DNA of 64,000 bases, taken from the NCBI RefSeq assembly GCF_015352445.1, contig NZ_JADKPO010000010.1, positions 1 to 64,000 on the forward strand, written 5' to 3'. Of the stretch, positions 28,373-41,010 are shown in pieces; position 1 is the first letter of the stretch, and the number at the start of each line of letters is the position of its first letter. The notes under the pieces are model-generated. The model was not told the origin of the DNA, did not search any database, and was given only the letters and a program-made list of their open reading frames with translations. The stretch is from Nocardioides agariphilus (GTDB lineage Bacteria; Actinomycetota; Actinomycetes; Propionibacteriales; Nocardioidaceae). A program made the position numbers and the translations under genes.

Positions 28373-29277
28373 GACAGCCGCTTCTTCGCGAAGGCCTTGG
28401 CCACCGCGGCGTAGACGTCGTCCTCGTCGAGACGTCGCAGCTCCTCGGCCAGCAGGGCCGGGATCTCCAGCCGCTTGAGCGCGATGGGTCGATCCGGCTG
28501 GCCGGGCGAGGAGATGGTGGCCAGCTTGCCGTCGAGCCGACTGATGCGGATCGGCCCCTGCTTGGTCTCGAGGACGACCTCGGTGATCCCCGGACCCTTC
28601 GAGCTCTGCCGGCTCACGCCTACCTTGAGCCGGTCGGTCAGCCAGGTGACCAGCAGTTCGGCGCTGGGGCTGATCCTCTCGGCCGTCACCGACGCCGAGG
28701 TGACGCTGGTGTGGTACTGGTCCAGGCTCGAGGCGAGCAGCGCACGCCACGGCGTCAGCCGGGTCCAGGCCAGGTCGGTGTTGCCCGGGGCGTACGTCGT
28801 GCACAGGGCGTGCATGGCCCGCTGCTTGCCGCGCCTGACGTCGGCGGCGTCGGTGATGCGGCGCTGGGCGAGCGAGCCGAGCGGGTCTGCGGCAGGATCC
28901 ATCGGCGGGTCGCAGGCCCACCAGATGGCGACGGGGGAGTCGGGCAGCAGCAGGGGCAAGACGACCGAGTCGGCGTGCTTGACCACCTCGCCCTGGAGCC
29001 GGATCAACGCCGTCTCACCCGTCCAGCCCGCCAACGTGCCGACCTGGGCGTGCACGTGGGAGGCGCCGCGGGCATCGCCGAGGATGACTCCGAGCGTGCG
29101 GGCGGGGTGCTCGTGGGCGGCCATCCGCGCCGAGGTCATCGCGTCCTCGGCGTTGTCCTCGTCGGTCACCACGATCAGCGTGAGCACCATGCCCATCGCC
29201 GGACTGCCGGCCTTGATCCGGTCCTTGATGAAAGCCGAGGAGATCTCCGAGGCGGTGGTGTCGGTCAGCTCGATCAT
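28369..29277 (-). CDS. opcA: Glucose-6-phosphate dehydrogenase assembly protein OpcA
   Basis: A 302-residue protein that allosterically activates or helps assemble Zwf in cyanobacteria and actinobacteria. It is recognised by order and by family stretches such as HVHAQVGTLAGWTGETALIRL, WWACDPPMDPAADPLGSLAQRRITDA and TDLAWTRLTPWRALLASSLD. It lies between zwf and pgl, the standard location. ATG 29277; the 76 bp to zwf hold no recognised signal. Confidence 0.92.
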   Translation of the reverse strand: MIELTDTTASEISSAFIKDRIKAGSPAMGMVLTLIVVTDEDNAEDAMTSARMAAHEHPARTLGVILGDARGASHVHAQVGTLAGWTGETALIRLQGEVVKHADSVVLPLLLPDSPVAIWWACDPPMDPAADPLGSLAQRRITDAADVRRGKQRAMHALCTTYAPGNTDLAWTRLTPWRALLASSLDQYHTSVTSASVTAERISPSAELLVTWLTDRLKVGVSRQSSKGPGITEVVLETKQGPIRISRLDGKLATISSPGQPDRPIALKRLEIPALLAEELRRLDEDDVYAAVAKAFAKKRLS

Positions 29278-29353
29278 TTCCCGGGGTCCCTGCGAAGGCG
29301 TGAGTGGGGGAGCGAAGCGGAGGAGGGAACGGCTTCGTGGGGTGGGGTCATGG

Positions 29354-30901
29354 TCAGGGCCTCCTCCAGACGCGGCCGTCACGGCGCAGCATCGCATCGG
29401 CGGACTCCGGTCCCCAGCCACCGGAGGCGTACTGCTCGGGTCGATGACCCTTGCGCTGCCAGTAGTCGAGGATCGGGTCGAGGATCCGCCAGGACTGCTC
29501 CACCTCCTCGTGACGGGGGAACAACGGCGGGTCGCCCAGGAGCACGTCGAGGATCAGCCGCTCGTAGGCCTCCGGGCTGGCCTCGACGAACGAGCCGCCG
29601 TAGGCGAAGTCCATGTTGACGTCGCGGATCTCCATCTGGGTGCCGGGCACCTTGGCGCCGAACCGCATGGTGATGCCCTCGTCGGGCTGCACCCGGATGA
29701 CGAGCGCGTTGTGGGTGAGTTCCTCGGTGGCGTTCGCGGAGAAGGGGAGGTGTGGGGCCGGCTTGAAGACGATGGCCACCTCGGTGACCCGCCGGCCCAG
29801 ACGCTTGCCGGTGCGCAGGTAGAACGGCACGCCTGCCCACCTACGGTTGTCGATGTTGAGCTTGATGGCGGCGTACGTCTCAGTGGTCGACCGAGGTCTG
29901 ATGGCCTCCTCCTGGAGGAAGCCCGGCACCTTCACGCCGCCAGACCATCCCTCGGCGTACTGGCCACGGGCCGTCGTCAGGTCGAGGCGGCGCGGCAAGG
30001 TGATGCTCTGGAGCACCTTGAGCTTCTCGGCGCGAAGGTTGGGCGCGTCGAAGGAGATCGGCTCCTCCATGGCCACCAGGGCCAGCAGCTGCAGCAGGTG
30101 GTTCTGGATGACGTCGCGGGCAGCACCGATGCCGTCGTAGTAGCCCGCGCGCCCCCCGATGCCGATGTCCTCGGCCATCGTGATCTGTACGTGGTCGACG
30201 TAGTTGGCGTTCCAGATCGGCTCGAACATCTCGTTGGCGAACCGCAGGGCCAAGATGTTCTGGACGGTCTCCTTGCCCAGGTAGTGGTCGATCCGGAAGA
30301 TCGAGTCGGTCGGGAAGGCCTCCGACAGCGTCTTCTGCAGCTCCTTGGCTGACGCCAGGTCATGACCGAAGGGCTTCTCGATGACCACCCGTCGCCACGC
30401 GTCGGGCCGCTTGTCGACCATGTCGTGCTCCTTGAGCTGGTCGACGACCATGCCGAAGAAGCCCGGCGGGATGGCGAGGTAGAACGCGTGGTTGCCGCCG
30501 GTGCCGCGCACGACGTCGAGCTCGTCGAGGGTGCGCGCCAGGTTGGCGAAGGCGACATCGTCGTCGAAGTTGCCCGGCACGAACCGGAAGCCCTCGGCCA
30601 GCTGCTTCCAGACCTCCTCGCGGAACTCGGTGCGGGCGTGCTGCTTGACCGAGTCGTGCACGATCTTGGCGAAGTCCTGGTTGGCCCAGTCACGTCGCGC
30701 GAAGCCGACCAGGCTGAATCCCGGTGGCAGCAGACCGCGGTTGGCCAGGTCGTAGATCGCCGGCATCACCTTCTTGCGCGACAGGTCGCCGGTCACCCCG
30801 AACAGCACCATGCCGCACGGTCCGGCGATCCGAGGCAGTCTGCGGTCCTCGACGTCGCGCAGCGGGTTGGTCCACCCCACGACGTCCGGAGATGACGTCA
30901 C
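29354..30901 (-). CDS. zwf: Glucose-6-phosphate 1-dehydrogenase
   Basis: A 515-residue enzyme, first step of the oxidative pentose phosphate path, making NADPH. NADP motif GVTGDLSRKKVMPAIYDL near 35, catalytic segment RIDHYLGKETVQNI near 205 (Asp-His), EKPFGHDLASAKEL near 178. GTG 30901 overlaps the stop of pgi (GTGA). The next gene opcA encodes its partner. Confidence 0.96.
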   Translation of the reverse strand: MTSSPDVVGWTNPLRDVEDRRLPRIAGPCGMVLFGVTGDLSRKKVMPAIYDLANRGLLPPGFSLVGFARRDWANQDFAKIVHDSVKQHARTEFREEVWKQLAEGFRFVPGNFDDDVAFANLARTLDELDVVRGTGGNHAFYLAIPPGFFGMVVDQLKEHDMVDKRPDAWRRVVIEKPFGHDLASAKELQKTLSEAFPTDSIFRIDHYLGKETVQNILALRFANEMFEPIWNANYVDHVQITMAEDIGIGGRAGYYDGIGAARDVIQNHLLQLLALVAMEEPISFDAPNLRAEKLKVLQSITLPRRLDLTTARGQYAEGWSGGVKVPGFLQEEAIRPRSTTETYAAIKLNIDNRRWAGVPFYLRTGKRLGRRVTEVAIVFKPAPHLPFSANATEELTHNALVIRVQPDEGITMRFGAKVPGTQMEIRDVNMDFAYGGSFVEASPEAYERLILDVLLGDPPLFPRHEEVEQSWRILDPILDYWQRKGHRPEQYASGGWGPESADAMLRRDGRVWRRP

Positions 30902-32589
30902 TGGAGCGCCTGGCGTACGGCGTCGAGGTGCGCCGGGCTGTCCAGGTGCAGGCGCAGGACCGGCCGGCCCTTGTCGGCCAGCACCTGCCCGTCGCCCACG
31001 GCCTGGGCGATGAGGAACTCGTGGAAGGTGAAGGGCCGGTCTGGGACGGCGAGATCGCGCTCGGGGTGGCTGGTGATCTGCAGGTAGACGCCGGTCGACG
31101 GTCCGCCCTTGTGGTACTGGCCCGTGGAGTGGAGGAAGCGCGGCCCCCAGCCGAAGGTGACCGGGCGCTCGGTGGCGGCAGCGATGGTCGCGCGTACGTC
31201 GGCGAGGGCAGCGTCGCGGTGCCGGTCGAGGTAGGCCTGCACGGCGACGTAGCCATGGGCGTGATCGAGCCCCGCCAGCAGCTCGGTGATGGCGTCGTGG
31301 ACGTTGCTGACCCCGTCGGAGAGCCAGCCGGGGGAGGCGTAGACCGTGATCGCCCCGTCGCTGAAGCGCGGCTGGGGCTGCGCACCGCCGCCGTCGAGGA
31401 GTCCGCGTGCAGCGGCCTTGGCGCTCTCGACGTCCGGTTGGTCGAACGGGTTGATGCCGATGATCGCGCCGCAGACCACGGTGGCGTGCTCCCACAGCAG
31501 CATCTGGGCACCCAGGGAGGCATCGACGCTCACGCCCCATCCCGACTTGGTGCGGACGTCGTCGAACAGCCAGCCGGGCCCGAAGCTCCCGAGCACCTCG
31601 TCGGCCGAGCTGGGCGAGAAGTTGGGGGCGGTCGCGGACTCCACGATCACCGGCAGCACGCCCTTGCCGTCCTTGCCCGTCGACTCGGCGATCAGCTGCT
31701 CGGCCCAGTCACCGAAGCCGCCGTAGGCCGCCTCGGCGTTGCACAGCACGAGCTTGTCGACCCCGGCCAGGTTGGCCACGCCCATCAGCGCTCCGAGACG
31801 GAGTCCGGGGTTGTCCACCGAGTCCTTCGCGAGCTCGCCACGGATCGACTCCGCCTCGGCGAGCAGTGCACCGATGTCGGCGCCGGCCAGCCCGCTGGGC
31901 ACCAGCCCGAAGGCGGTCAGGGCCGAGAACCGGCCGCCGACGGTCGGATCCGCGCGGAAGATGCGGTAGCCGGCCTCGGAGGCGGACTGGTCGAGTGGTG
32001 ATCCCGGGTCGGTGACCACGACGATCCGTTCGCGTGGGTCGATGCCCGCATCGGCGAAGGCCTTCTCGTAGGCCCGGCGCTGGCTGTCGGTCTCGACGGT
32101 GCCCCCCGACTTCGAGGACACCACCACGACGGTGTGGGCCAGGTCGTTGTCGATGGCCGCTCGCACGAAGTCGGGGTCGGAGGAGTCGAGGACGTCGAGG
32201 GCCACGCCAGCAGCCCCGCAGATGACCTCAGGCGCCAGGGATGAGCCGCCCATGCCGCAGAGCACGACCCTGGTCAGGCCCTTGCCGTGCAGCTCGTCGC
32301 GCAGAGCGGTGATCGCCTTGACGAGTGGCACCGACGTGTGTGACAGGTCGACCCAACCGAGCCGCTTGGCCGACTCCTCCTCCGCAGCCTGGCCCCACAG
32401 GGTGTGGTCCTTGGCGGCCAGCCGGCTCGCGAAGCGCATGTCGACGAGCTGTTGGACCTGCGCGGCGAAGGCAGCCTCGTCGCGGTATCCGAAGAACAGC
32501 TCGTAGTGAGCGCCATCTGCGTCGAGGGGGTCGCCAGCCACGGTGTTCCAGGCGGTGCCTGGCTGCGCTCCCGGGTCGCCGGCCGTCAC
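30898..32589 (-). CDS. pgi: Glucose-6-phosphate isomerase of the Tal-Pgi type
   Basis: A 563-residue isomerase (glucose-6-phosphate to fructose-6-phosphate). SIS domains: [15 protein letters not shown] near 107, [14 protein letters not shown] near 148, and the C-terminal [20 protein letters not shown] with TGVYLQI and [22 protein letters not shown]. This C-terminal region is the kind seen in fused transaldolase-phosphoglucose isomerases rather than in E. coli Pgi. Here it is separate, overlapping the tal stop by 4 bp (GTG 32589). Confidence 0.9.
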   Translation of the reverse strand: MTAGDPGAQPGTAWNTVAGDPLDADGAHYELFFGYRDEAAFAAQVQQLVDMRFASRLAAKDHTLWGQAAEEESAKRLGWVDLSHTSVPLVKAITALRDELHGKGLTRVVLCGMGGSSLAPEVICGAAGVALDVLDSSDPDFVRAAIDNDLAHTVVVVSSKSGGTVETDSQRRAYEKAFADAGIDPRERIVVVTDPGSPLDQSASEAGYRIFRADPTVGGRFSALTAFGLVPSGLAGADIGALLAEAESIRGELAKDSVDNPGLRLGALMGVANLAGVDKLVLCNAEAAYGGFGDWAEQLIAESTGKDGKGVLPVIVESATAPNFSPSSADEVLGSFGPGWLFDDVRTKSGWGVSVDASLGAQMLLWEHATVVCGAIIGINPFDQPDVESAKAAARGLLDGGGAQPQPRFSDGAITVYASPGWLSDGVSNVHDAITELLAGLDHAHGYVAVQAYLDRHRDAALADVRATIAAATERPVTFGWGPRFLHSTGQYHKGGPSTGVYLQITSHPERDLAVPDRPFTFHEFLIAQAVGDGQVLADKGRPVLRLHLDSPAHLDAVRQALQ

Positions 32590-33692
32590 CGCTCGGCCTT
32601 CTCGAGCTGCCCCTTGATGGTGTCGACCAGCTCCTGCCAGGACTTCTCGAACTTCTCGACGCCTTCCCTCTCGAGCACGGCGAGCACGTCGTCGAAGTCG
32701 ATGCCCACGGACTCGAGTCGCGCGAAGACCTGCTCCGCCTCCTGGGCCTTGCCGGTGACAGCGTCGCCCTCGACCTCGCCGTGGTCGGCGAAGGCCTCCA
32801 GTGTCTTCTCGGGCATGGTGTTGACCGTGTCGGACACGACGAGGTCGGTGACGTACTTCGTGTCGGGGTAGCGCGCATCCTTGACCCCGGTCGAAGCCCA
32901 CAGCGGGCGCTGCGCGTGGGCGCCCGCGACCGTCAGGGTCTGCCAGCGGTCGCCGGAGAAGACCTCCTGGAAGGCCGCGTAGGCCAGCCGCGCGTTGGCG
33001 ACCGCGGCCTCGCCGCGCAGGGCGTCGGCCTCGGCGGTGCCGATGGCGTCGAGACGCTTGTCGACCTCGGTGTCGACGCGGGAGACGAAGAACGACGCGA
33101 CCGAGTGGATGGTGGACAGGTCGATGCCGGCGTCCTTGGCGTCCTCGAGCCCGGCGAGGTAGGCGTCCATCACCTTGCGATAGCGCTCGAGGCTGAAGAT
33201 CAGTGTGACGTTGACGCTGATGCCCTCGGCGGTCGCCCGCCGGATCGCGGGCAGACCCTCGTCGGTGGCCGGGATCTTGATGAGCACGTTCGGCCGGTCG
33301 ACGGCCCGCCACAGGTCCTGGGCGGACTTCACGGTGCCCTCGGTGTCGTGGGCGAGGAAGGGGTCGACCTCGATCGAGACCCGGCCGTCCTTATGGTTCT
33401 CGTCGTAGGTGGGCCGCATGATGTCGCAGGCGTTGCGGACGTCCTCGGTGGTCAGCTCAAAGGTTGCCCGCGACACGTCGGCGCCCTCGGCTGCGAGCCG
33501 GCGGACCTGGTCGTCGTACCGCTCGCCGTCGGCCAGCGCCGTGGCGAAGATCGTCGGGTTGGTCGTGACACCCACCACGTGGCGGTCCTTGACCAGGTCG
33601 GTCAGGTTGCCGCTCTCGATGCGCTCGCGCGACAGGTCGTCGAGCCAGATGGAGACGCCGGCGCTACTGAGCGTCTGGAGTCGGTCGGTCAT
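32586..33692 (-). CDS. tal: Transaldolase
   Basis: A 368-residue TIM barrel aldolase of the non-oxidative pentose phosphate path. Landmarks are [32 protein letters not shown], the Schiff-base Lys in [15 protein letters not shown] (about residue 140), and [22 protein letters not shown]. The ATG at 33692 is preceded by a strong AGGAGG Shine-Dalgarno (complement at 33694-33702). Coupled to pgi downstream. Confidence 0.95.
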   Translation of the reverse strand: MTDRLQTLSSAGVSIWLDDLSRERIESGNLTDLVKDRHVVGVTTNPTIFATALADGERYDDQVRRLAAEGADVSRATFELTTEDVRNACDIMRPTYDENHKDGRVSIEVDPFLAHDTEGTVKSAQDLWRAVDRPNVLIKIPATDEGLPAIRRATAEGISVNVTLIFSLERYRKVMDAYLAGLEDAKDAGIDLSTIHSVASFFVSRVDTEVDKRLDAIGTAEADALRGEAAVANARLAYAAFQEVFSGDRWQTLTVAGAHAQRPLWASTGVKDARYPDTKYVTDLVVSDTVNTMPEKTLEAFADHGEVEGDAVTGKAQEAEQVFARLESVGIDFDDVLAVLEREGVEKFEKSWQELVDTIKGQLEKAER

Positions 33693-33716
33693 GGTGGTTC
33701 CTCCTGGTGTCGGGGG

Positions 33717-35825
<2,109 letters not shown>

Positions 35826-35991
35826 AGGCTTCCTCTCCATCTGTTGCAGTCATGTGGCCAGGTCATCGGCGGTGAGCCGCCCCTGGGGAGTACCCGCTCG
35901 GGCCTTTCCGAGCCTACTCATGCCCGGGTCTAGACTCGACCCCGCCGCTACCGTCCGAGATACCGCGTGATCCCCGCGCCCGAGGAGCCCC

Positions 35992-36948
35992 GTGACCCAC
36001 GTCGAGCAGCCTGTCGAGGCTGCTGCCGGGCCGGCACCCGACGCGAGGAGCCAGCCGGCCACGTGGCGCGACATCGCGGCTGCCTACGTCGGTCTCACCA
36101 AGCCGAGGGTCATCGAGCTGCTGTTGCTGACCACGGTTCCGGTGATGTTCTTCGCCGCCCGTGGTGTGCCGCCCCTGGGCCTGGTCGTCGCCACGGTCGT
36201 CGGTGGCGCGTTGTCGGCCGGCTCGGCCTCCGCGCTCAACTGCGTCTACGACCGCGACATCGATGAGCAGATGCGCCGCACTCGCCGCCGGGCCCTGCCG
36301 CGCCACATCGTGTCTCCGGCTGCTGCGACGGTCTTCGGGATCACCCTCGGCGTGTTGGCCACCGTTGTGCTGCTGGTCTTTGTCAACGCGCTGTCCGCTG
36401 GCCTGGCGCTGCTGGCCGAGGCCTTCTACCTCATCGTCTACACCATGCTGCTCAAGCGCCGCACGACCCAGAACATCGTCTGGGGTGGGCTGGCCGGCTG
36501 CTTCCCGGCACTCATCGGTTGGACCGCAGTGACGGACTCGCTGTCGTGGGCGCCCGTCGTGCTGTTCTTGGTGGTGTTCCTCTGGACGCCGCCCCACACC
36601 TGGGCGCTCGCGCTGCGCTACCGCGAGGACTACGCCGGGGTCGACGTCCCGATGCTCCCGGTCGTCGCGCCGGCCGCCGAGGTCGGGCGCCAGATCGTCA
36701 TCTACTCCGTGGCCATGGTCGCTGTCTCGCTCCTGCTCTGGCCGGTCGCTGCGACCGGCTGGCTCTACCCGGTGGCGGCCACGGTGCTCGGCGCTGTCTT
36801 CGTCGCCCAGGCCGTGCTGATGTGGCGGCGCTCGGTCGGCACCGAAGAGCTGTCCCGCATCCGGCCGATGGAGCTGTTCCACTCCTCCAACCTCTACCTC
36901 TCGCTGCTCTTCGTCGCGGTCGCCCTGGACCCACTGGTCACGCGCTAG
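35992..36948 (+). CDS. ctaB: Protoheme IX farnesyltransferase
   Basis: A 318-residue UbiA-family membrane prenyltransferase that adds a farnesyl group to heme B to make heme O. It has about nine hydrophobic helices; the first acidic motif is [20 protein letters not shown] (N-x3-D-x-D) near 80-95, the second [16 protein letters not shown] near 205. GAGGAG precedes GTG 35992. It supplies CtaA, 4 kb away. Its TAG shares the CTAG tetramer with the stop of the convergent GT-C gene. Confidence 0.95.
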   Translation: MTHVEQPVEAAAGPAPDARSQPATWRDIAAAYVGLTKPRVIELLLLTTVPVMFFAARGVPPLGLVVATVVGGALSAGSASALNCVYDRDIDEQMRRTRRRALPRHIVSPAAATVFGITLGVLATVVLLVFVNALSAGLALLAEAFYLIVYTMLLKRRTTQNIVWGGLAGCFPALIGWTAVTDSLSWAPVVLFLVVFLWTPPHTWALALRYREDYAGVDVPMLPVVAPAAEVGRQIVIYSVAMVAVSLLLWPVAATGWLYPVAATVLGAVFVAQAVLMWRRSVGTEELSRIRPMELFHSSNLYLSLLFVAVALDPLVTR

Positions 36949-38432
36949 CCGGTGCGGCACACCAGCACGCTCCACGAGGAGTAGAGCGTCTCGGCGCACT
37001 GGTCGCTGTACGCGCGGGCGTCGGGGGAGCCGCGTTCGAGCAGGGCACGCACGGCGGTCATCACCTGCACCGTGGGCGGGGAGGCGCCGGGCGTCGTGGA
37101 CGGCGGCACGTCGGTGAGCACCTGGAACTCGGGGATGGTCCACCAACCCGCCATGGGCAGGCTCGGCGTGCCCGACTCCTCGATGACCCGCGCGGCCGCC
37201 CGCTGCTGCTCGAGCATGTCGTGGGAGTCGCTACCCACGGCGATGCGCACCCCGGAGTAGACGACCACGCCGACGAGCCCGACGCCGACCACCACGCAAG
37301 CAACCCGGGCGGTGCTGTCGCGGCCCCCTGCACGGAGCAGGACGCTGGTCACGACTGCCGCGAGCACCGGCAGGCAGAGCAGTGCCGTGGGCAGGCCCTG
37401 CCGCAGGCTCGGCTGGATCGACCGGAACAGCCACAGCAGCCCCAGGACGCAGCCGGCGCCGAACACGGCCGCTGCCAGCGCCACCTCGACGCGCTCCTGC
37501 GCGTCGCGAGCATGCGGCGCGACGCGGGCCCGGCGTCGCCGCAGCTCGACCACCGCAGCGAGGAGGCACGCACCGACCAGCAGCCAGATGCCAGGCCCGG
37601 ACAGCAGCTCGGGGAACGTCTTGAGACGCGCGCCGGAGGCCCGAAAAGGGGGTGACTGGGCCTGCGAGGACACGAAGGCTCGCAGAGCCTCGATGTTGGC
37701 GGCGTAGCCGTCGCCCAGGACGTGGCGGCGGTAGAGCTCGAAGGCGGTTGTCGGCAGTGCCGCGGCCATGCCGACCAGCAACCAGCGTCCGAGGCGCAGG
37801 CGACGAGCAGCGACGTACTCGGCGATCAGCCACACCAGGCCGATGACCGCGGCGGCGGTCACGAAGCTGAGCTTGGTCTGGATCGCGAGCCCGGCGCACA
37901 AGCCGCCCAGCACCGCTACCGTCGTACGACGGTGCGCAAGCAGCACGGCCGCGGCCATCAGCAGGGCACACGCCGGCAGCTCACCGACGAACCGTCCCGG
38001 CACCAGCGACAGCGTGGTCAGGTCCCTGACCCCGACGACGAGCAGAAGCGGTGACGCGAGCGCTGCCAGGCCACCTACGTGACCGGCCAGTCGCCGTCCG
38101 AGGATCCACGAGGCCGCGAGGTAGAGGCAGAAGTAGGCAAGGGGCACAAGTCGGGTGACCGCGAGTGACCCGGTGAGGCCCCATGCCGCGGCGGCAGGCA
38201 CCAGCAACGCCGGTCCGGTCGACACGAAGGGGTCGAACAGCAACAGGCCGGTGCCTTGCACCGACCCGTTCGAGGCGTAGCCACGACCCTCCGCGAGGTT
38301 GCGGACGACCTCGAGGTTGTAGGACTCGTCGAACTCCAGGCCGCTGCCCAGCTCGCGCCAGCAGAGGATGGCGTAGACGACGAGGAGCATCAGCGCGAAA
38401 GCCCTCGGCGCCGTGACGCGAGTGGCCGGCAC
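36945..38432 (-). CDS. Polytopic GT-C-type glycosyltransferase-like protein
   Basis: A 495-residue membrane protein with about ten to twelve hydrophobic helices. The first extracytoplasmic loop has [26 protein letters not shown], where FDE-Y resembles the catalytic acid loop of GT39/GT87/ArnT-like polyprenyl-phosphate-sugar transferases. The C-terminal 100 residues are soluble. GTG 38432 has TAGCCT 7 nt upstream. It is divergent from a GT2 enzyme that could make its lipid-linked sugar donor (inference). Confidence 0.6.
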   Translation of the reverse strand: MPATRVTAPRAFALMLLVVYAILCWRELGSGLEFDESYNLEVVRNLAEGRGYASNGSVQGTGLLLFDPFVSTGPALLVPAAAAWGLTGSLAVTRLVPLAYFCLYLAASWILGRRLAGHVGGLAALASPLLLVVGVRDLTTLSLVPGRFVGELPACALLMAAAVLLAHRRTTVAVLGGLCAGLAIQTKLSFVTAAAVIGLVWLIAEYVAARRLRLGRWLLVGMAAALPTTAFELYRRHVLGDGYAANIEALRAFVSSQAQSPPFRASGARLKTFPELLSGPGIWLLVGACLLAAVVELRRRRARVAPHARDAQERVEVALAAAVFGAGCVLGLLWLFRSIQPSLRQGLPTALLCLPVLAAVVTSVLLRAGGRDSTARVACVVVGVGLVGVVVYSGVRIAVGSDSHDMLEQQRAAARVIEESGTPSLPMAGWWTIPEFQVLTDVPPSTTPGASPPTVQVMTAVRALLERGSPDARAYSDQCAETLYSSWSVLVCRTG

Positions 38433-38439
38433 TCGCGGA

Positions 38440-38445
38440 AGGCTA
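38440..38445 (-). promoter_or_regulatory. -10 hexamer for the GT-C-like gene
   Basis: TAGCCT on the minus strand, 7 nt before GTG 38432. Confidence 0.4.
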
Positions 38446-38490
38446 CCAACCGGCCGTCGCCTCGATTGTCCTACGACAGCGGCGCGTGGG

Positions 38491-38496
38491 TACCTT
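38491..38496 (+). promoter_or_regulatory. -10 hexamer for the GT2 gene
   Basis: TACCTT, 6 nt before GTG 38503. Confidence 0.4.
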
Positions 38497-38502
38497 GCCG
38501 TG

Positions 38503-39294
38503 GTGGTCGAAGTCGTCGTCGTGATGCCTGCCTACAACGAGGGGGCGGGCATCGCGGAGTTCCTCGAGGAGGTCTGCGCGGCCTTCGCCGACGTCGACTA
38601 CGAGATCCTCGTCCAGGATGACGGCTCCACCGACGACACCGCGGCCCGCGTGGTCGAGCTGAGCCGGTCCGGCTTGCCGATCCGCCTGCTCGAGTCAGCG
38701 CGAAACCGCGGGCACGGCCCCTCGACGCTCGCCGTCCTGCGCGAGGGTGTCGCGACAGGGGCCCGACAGGTGGTCGCCGTCGACAGCGACGGACAGTTCC
38801 TCGGGGTTGACCTCGCCCGCTTGGCCCGCGTCGGCGCCGAGCACGACTACGACGTGGTCGAGGGAGTGCGGTCCGGTCGCAAGGAGCCCGTCTACCGCGC
38901 GATCGTCTCGGCCGGCACCCGGCTGCTGGTCTGGGCGCGTTGTCGCCGCCTGCCGCGCGACGCGAACACCCCGTTGAGGGTCTACCGGGCGGCCACGCTG
39001 AGCTGGCTGCTCGGGCAGGTACCGGAGTCCTCGCCGACGCCCAACCTCCACATCTGCGCGGTCACCCGGTCGAGCGGACTTCGTTACGCCGAGGTGCCGG
39101 TGGAGTGGCTGGTCCGGCGTGGTGGCCACACGGGATCGTCGGGGTTCGGCGCCCGACTCCTGCCCTCGGGCCGCTTCGTGGTCTTCGTGGCGCGTGCCCT
39201 GCGTCAATGGGCGCGCACTGCTACCTCCGCATCTCGCGCAAACCCGCCCGACGAGGCCGCCGCGGACGCGGTGGGCGTGTCGCGCACCGGCTAG
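38503..39294 (+). CDS. Glycosyltransferase family 2
   Basis: A 263-residue GT-A enzyme. The N-terminal strand VVVVMPAYNEGAGIAEFL, then ILVQDDGSTDDTAARV (nucleotide-sugar Asp residues) and VAVDSDGQFLG (DxD metal motif) are clear. No C-terminal membrane helices are seen, unlike dolichol-phosphate mannose synthases with GtrA-type anchors. GTG 38503 fits the hexamer at 38491; GTG 38500 is possible. Divergent from the GT-C-like gene with only 70 bp between starts, and followed by a methyltransferase after 35 bp. Confidence 0.85.
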   Translation: MVEVVVVMPAYNEGAGIAEFLEEVCAAFADVDYEILVQDDGSTDDTAARVVELSRSGLPIRLLESARNRGHGPSTLAVLREGVATGARQVVAVDSDGQFLGVDLARLARVGAEHDYDVVEGVRSGRKEPVYRAIVSAGTRLLVWARCRRLPRDANTPLRVYRAATLSWLLGQVPESSPTPNLHICAVTRSSGLRYAEVPVEWLVRRGGHTGSSGFGARLLPSGRFVVFVARALRQWARTATSASRANPPDEAAADAVGVSRTG

Positions 39295-39329
39295 AGCTCC
39301 ACCCGTCTCTCACGAAAGGTCTCGGGACC

Positions 39330-40166
39330 GTGAGCATCCGAAGCACCGTGTTCGCAGCCGGCATCGCCGGCGGCGCGAGTCTCTCCCACGAGGACGACGC
39401 AGGCCCTCTCCAACCACTGGCCGTGCCGCATCCGGTGGACCGCTACGCCTACGTGCGCGAGAGCTGCCAGGGACGCAGGGTGCTCGACCTCAGCGCCTAC
39501 GACGAGACGGAGGTCGACCGGCGGCAGGACGACTCGTGGCGCTGGCTGCACGCCGAGATCGCGGACGTGGCCCGCGACGTGCTCGGTGTCGACGCCTCCG
39601 AGAAGGTCCGCAAGACCGGTGGCATCGACACCGACCTGGGCACCCGGATCGTCTATGGGCGGGTCGAGGAGCTCGACGACATCGTGCAGGACTTCAAGCC
39701 CGACCTGGTCGTTGCCGGCGAGCTGATCGAGCACACCCACGACACCATCGGCTGGCTCAACGGCCTGGCCCACGCGGCACCGGGGACACGGCTGCTGGCC
39801 ACGACGCCCAACACGACCTCGATCATCAACGTGGTCCTGGCCCTCCTGCGCCGAGAGAACGCCCATCCAGACCACATCCACGTCTACTCGTTCCGCACCC
39901 TGGTCACCCTCGCCGGGCGCATCCCGCTGCGCGAGGTGAGGATCACGCCGTACTACTACGACCCACACCTGTTCGTCAGCAGGCTCTCCGGCCGCGCGAA
40001 GCCGACCGTCGGGATGCTCAACCGGATCCTCCGACTGTTCCAGTACGTGTTCCCGCTGACGTCGTCCGGCCTCATCCTCGAGGGCACTCTGGGTGACCCG
40101 TCGGACGACCCGTCTCGCGTTCAGTCGGACGAGGGAGAGGTCAACCGAGGGGCTCTCGCAGGCTGA
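39330..40166 (+). CDS. Methyltransferase-fold protein with degenerate SAM motif
   Basis: A 278-residue protein with a class I methyltransferase-like layout: GRRVLDLSAYDETEVD takes the place of motif I but lacks its glycines, IVYGRVEELDDI follows, then FKPDLVVAGELIEHTHDTIGWL and LLATTPNTTSIINVV, as in type 12 methyltransferases. SAM use is therefore uncertain. A GAAAGG lies 12 nt before GTG 39330. Last 26 bp overlap the convergent ctaA. Probably modifies the glycan or lipid product of the preceding GT2 gene (inference). Confidence 0.6.
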   Translation: MSIRSTVFAAGIAGGASLSHEDDAGPLQPLAVPHPVDRYAYVRESCQGRRVLDLSAYDETEVDRRQDDSWRWLHAEIADVARDVLGVDASEKVRKTGGIDTDLGTRIVYGRVEELDDIVQDFKPDLVVAGELIEHTHDTIGWLNGLAHAAPGTRLLATTPNTTSIINVVLALLRRENAHPDHIHVYSFRTLVTLAGRIPLREVRITPYYYDPHLFVSRLSGRAKPTVGMLNRILRLFQYVFPLTSSGLILEGTLGDPSDDPSRVQSDEGEVNRGALAG

Positions 40167-41010
40167 CCAGCACCCAGGTCACCGCTGCCGACACGAGTGC
40201 GGCACCGAGCATGTGGAACCCGACCAGCACGATCGGCAGGTCGGTGAAGTACTGGACGAAGCCGATGGCGCCCTGCGCGAGGATCACTCCCACCAGGACG
40301 TGCAGCGGTCGTGCGGTCGCTCCCGAGGCCCGCACGGCGAAGTACAGCCCGACGGTCAGGCCGAGGAACAAGAACACCGAGTCGGCGTGCAGCTGGCTGA
40401 CCTGGAGCGGGTCGAGCCCGTTGCGAGGGGCCTTCTCGTCGCCTGCGTGAGGGCCCGAGCCGGTCACCACCGTGCCGAGGTAGAGCACCACCCACGCCGA
40501 TGCGAACGTCACCCAGGCCAGCGTGACCACCGCACCCCGTGCGACAGGTCTCGGATCGGGTGTGGCCAGCCGGTGCAAGAAGAGGACTGCCAGCCCGATG
40601 ATGGCCAGCGAGCAGAGCAGGTGGAAGGACACCACCCACGGGTTCAGGTGGGTGCGCACCGTGATGCCGCCGATCACCGCCTGGGCGGGGATGCCCAGGG
40701 CCAGCACCAGGGCGATCATGCGGACGTCACGGCGTCGGCTGGCCCAGGCAGCCAGGAGCGTCGCGACAGCGACCGCGACGAGCACGAACGTCAGCATCCG
40801 GTTGCCGAACTCGATCGCGGAGTGCAGGTCGAGCTCGCGGTGGGGCGTGAACGACGAGTCGGTGCAGCGGGGCCAGGTAGGGCAGCCGAGGCCGGAGTCG
40901 GTCAGTCGGACCGCTCCGCCCGTCACGACCAGCACCACGTTGGCGACCAGCGTCGCCCACGCGAACAGGCGCACTCGCGGAGCCAGCGCCGCGATGATCG
41001 CCCCGATCAC
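40141..41010 (-). CDS. ctaA: Heme A synthase
   Basis: A 289-residue membrane protein, eight helices in two pseudo-repeats. It oxidises the C8 methyl of heme O to a formyl, giving heme A for cytochrome aa3. Heme-ligand His residues appear in ELDLHSAIEFGNR and VVSFHLLCSLAI in the first half, and VSQLHADSVFLF and LVGFHMLGAALV in the second. The first extracytoplasmic loop carries the Cys pair in GLGCPTWPRCTDS. GTG 41010 overlaps the ABC permease stop (GTGA). Confidence 0.93.
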   Translation of the reverse strand: MIGAIIAALAPRVRLFAWATLVANVVLVVTGGAVRLTDSGLGCPTWPRCTDSSFTPHRELDLHSAIEFGNRMLTFVLVAVAVATLLAAWASRRRDVRMIALVLALGIPAQAVIGGITVRTHLNPWVVSFHLLCSLAIIGLAVLFLHRLATPDPRPVARGAVVTLAWVTFASAWVVLYLGTVVTGSGPHAGDEKAPRNGLDPLQVSQLHADSVFLFLGLTVGLYFAVRASGATARPLHVLVGVILAQGAIGFVQYFTDLPIVLVGFHMLGAALVSAAVTWVLVSLREPLG

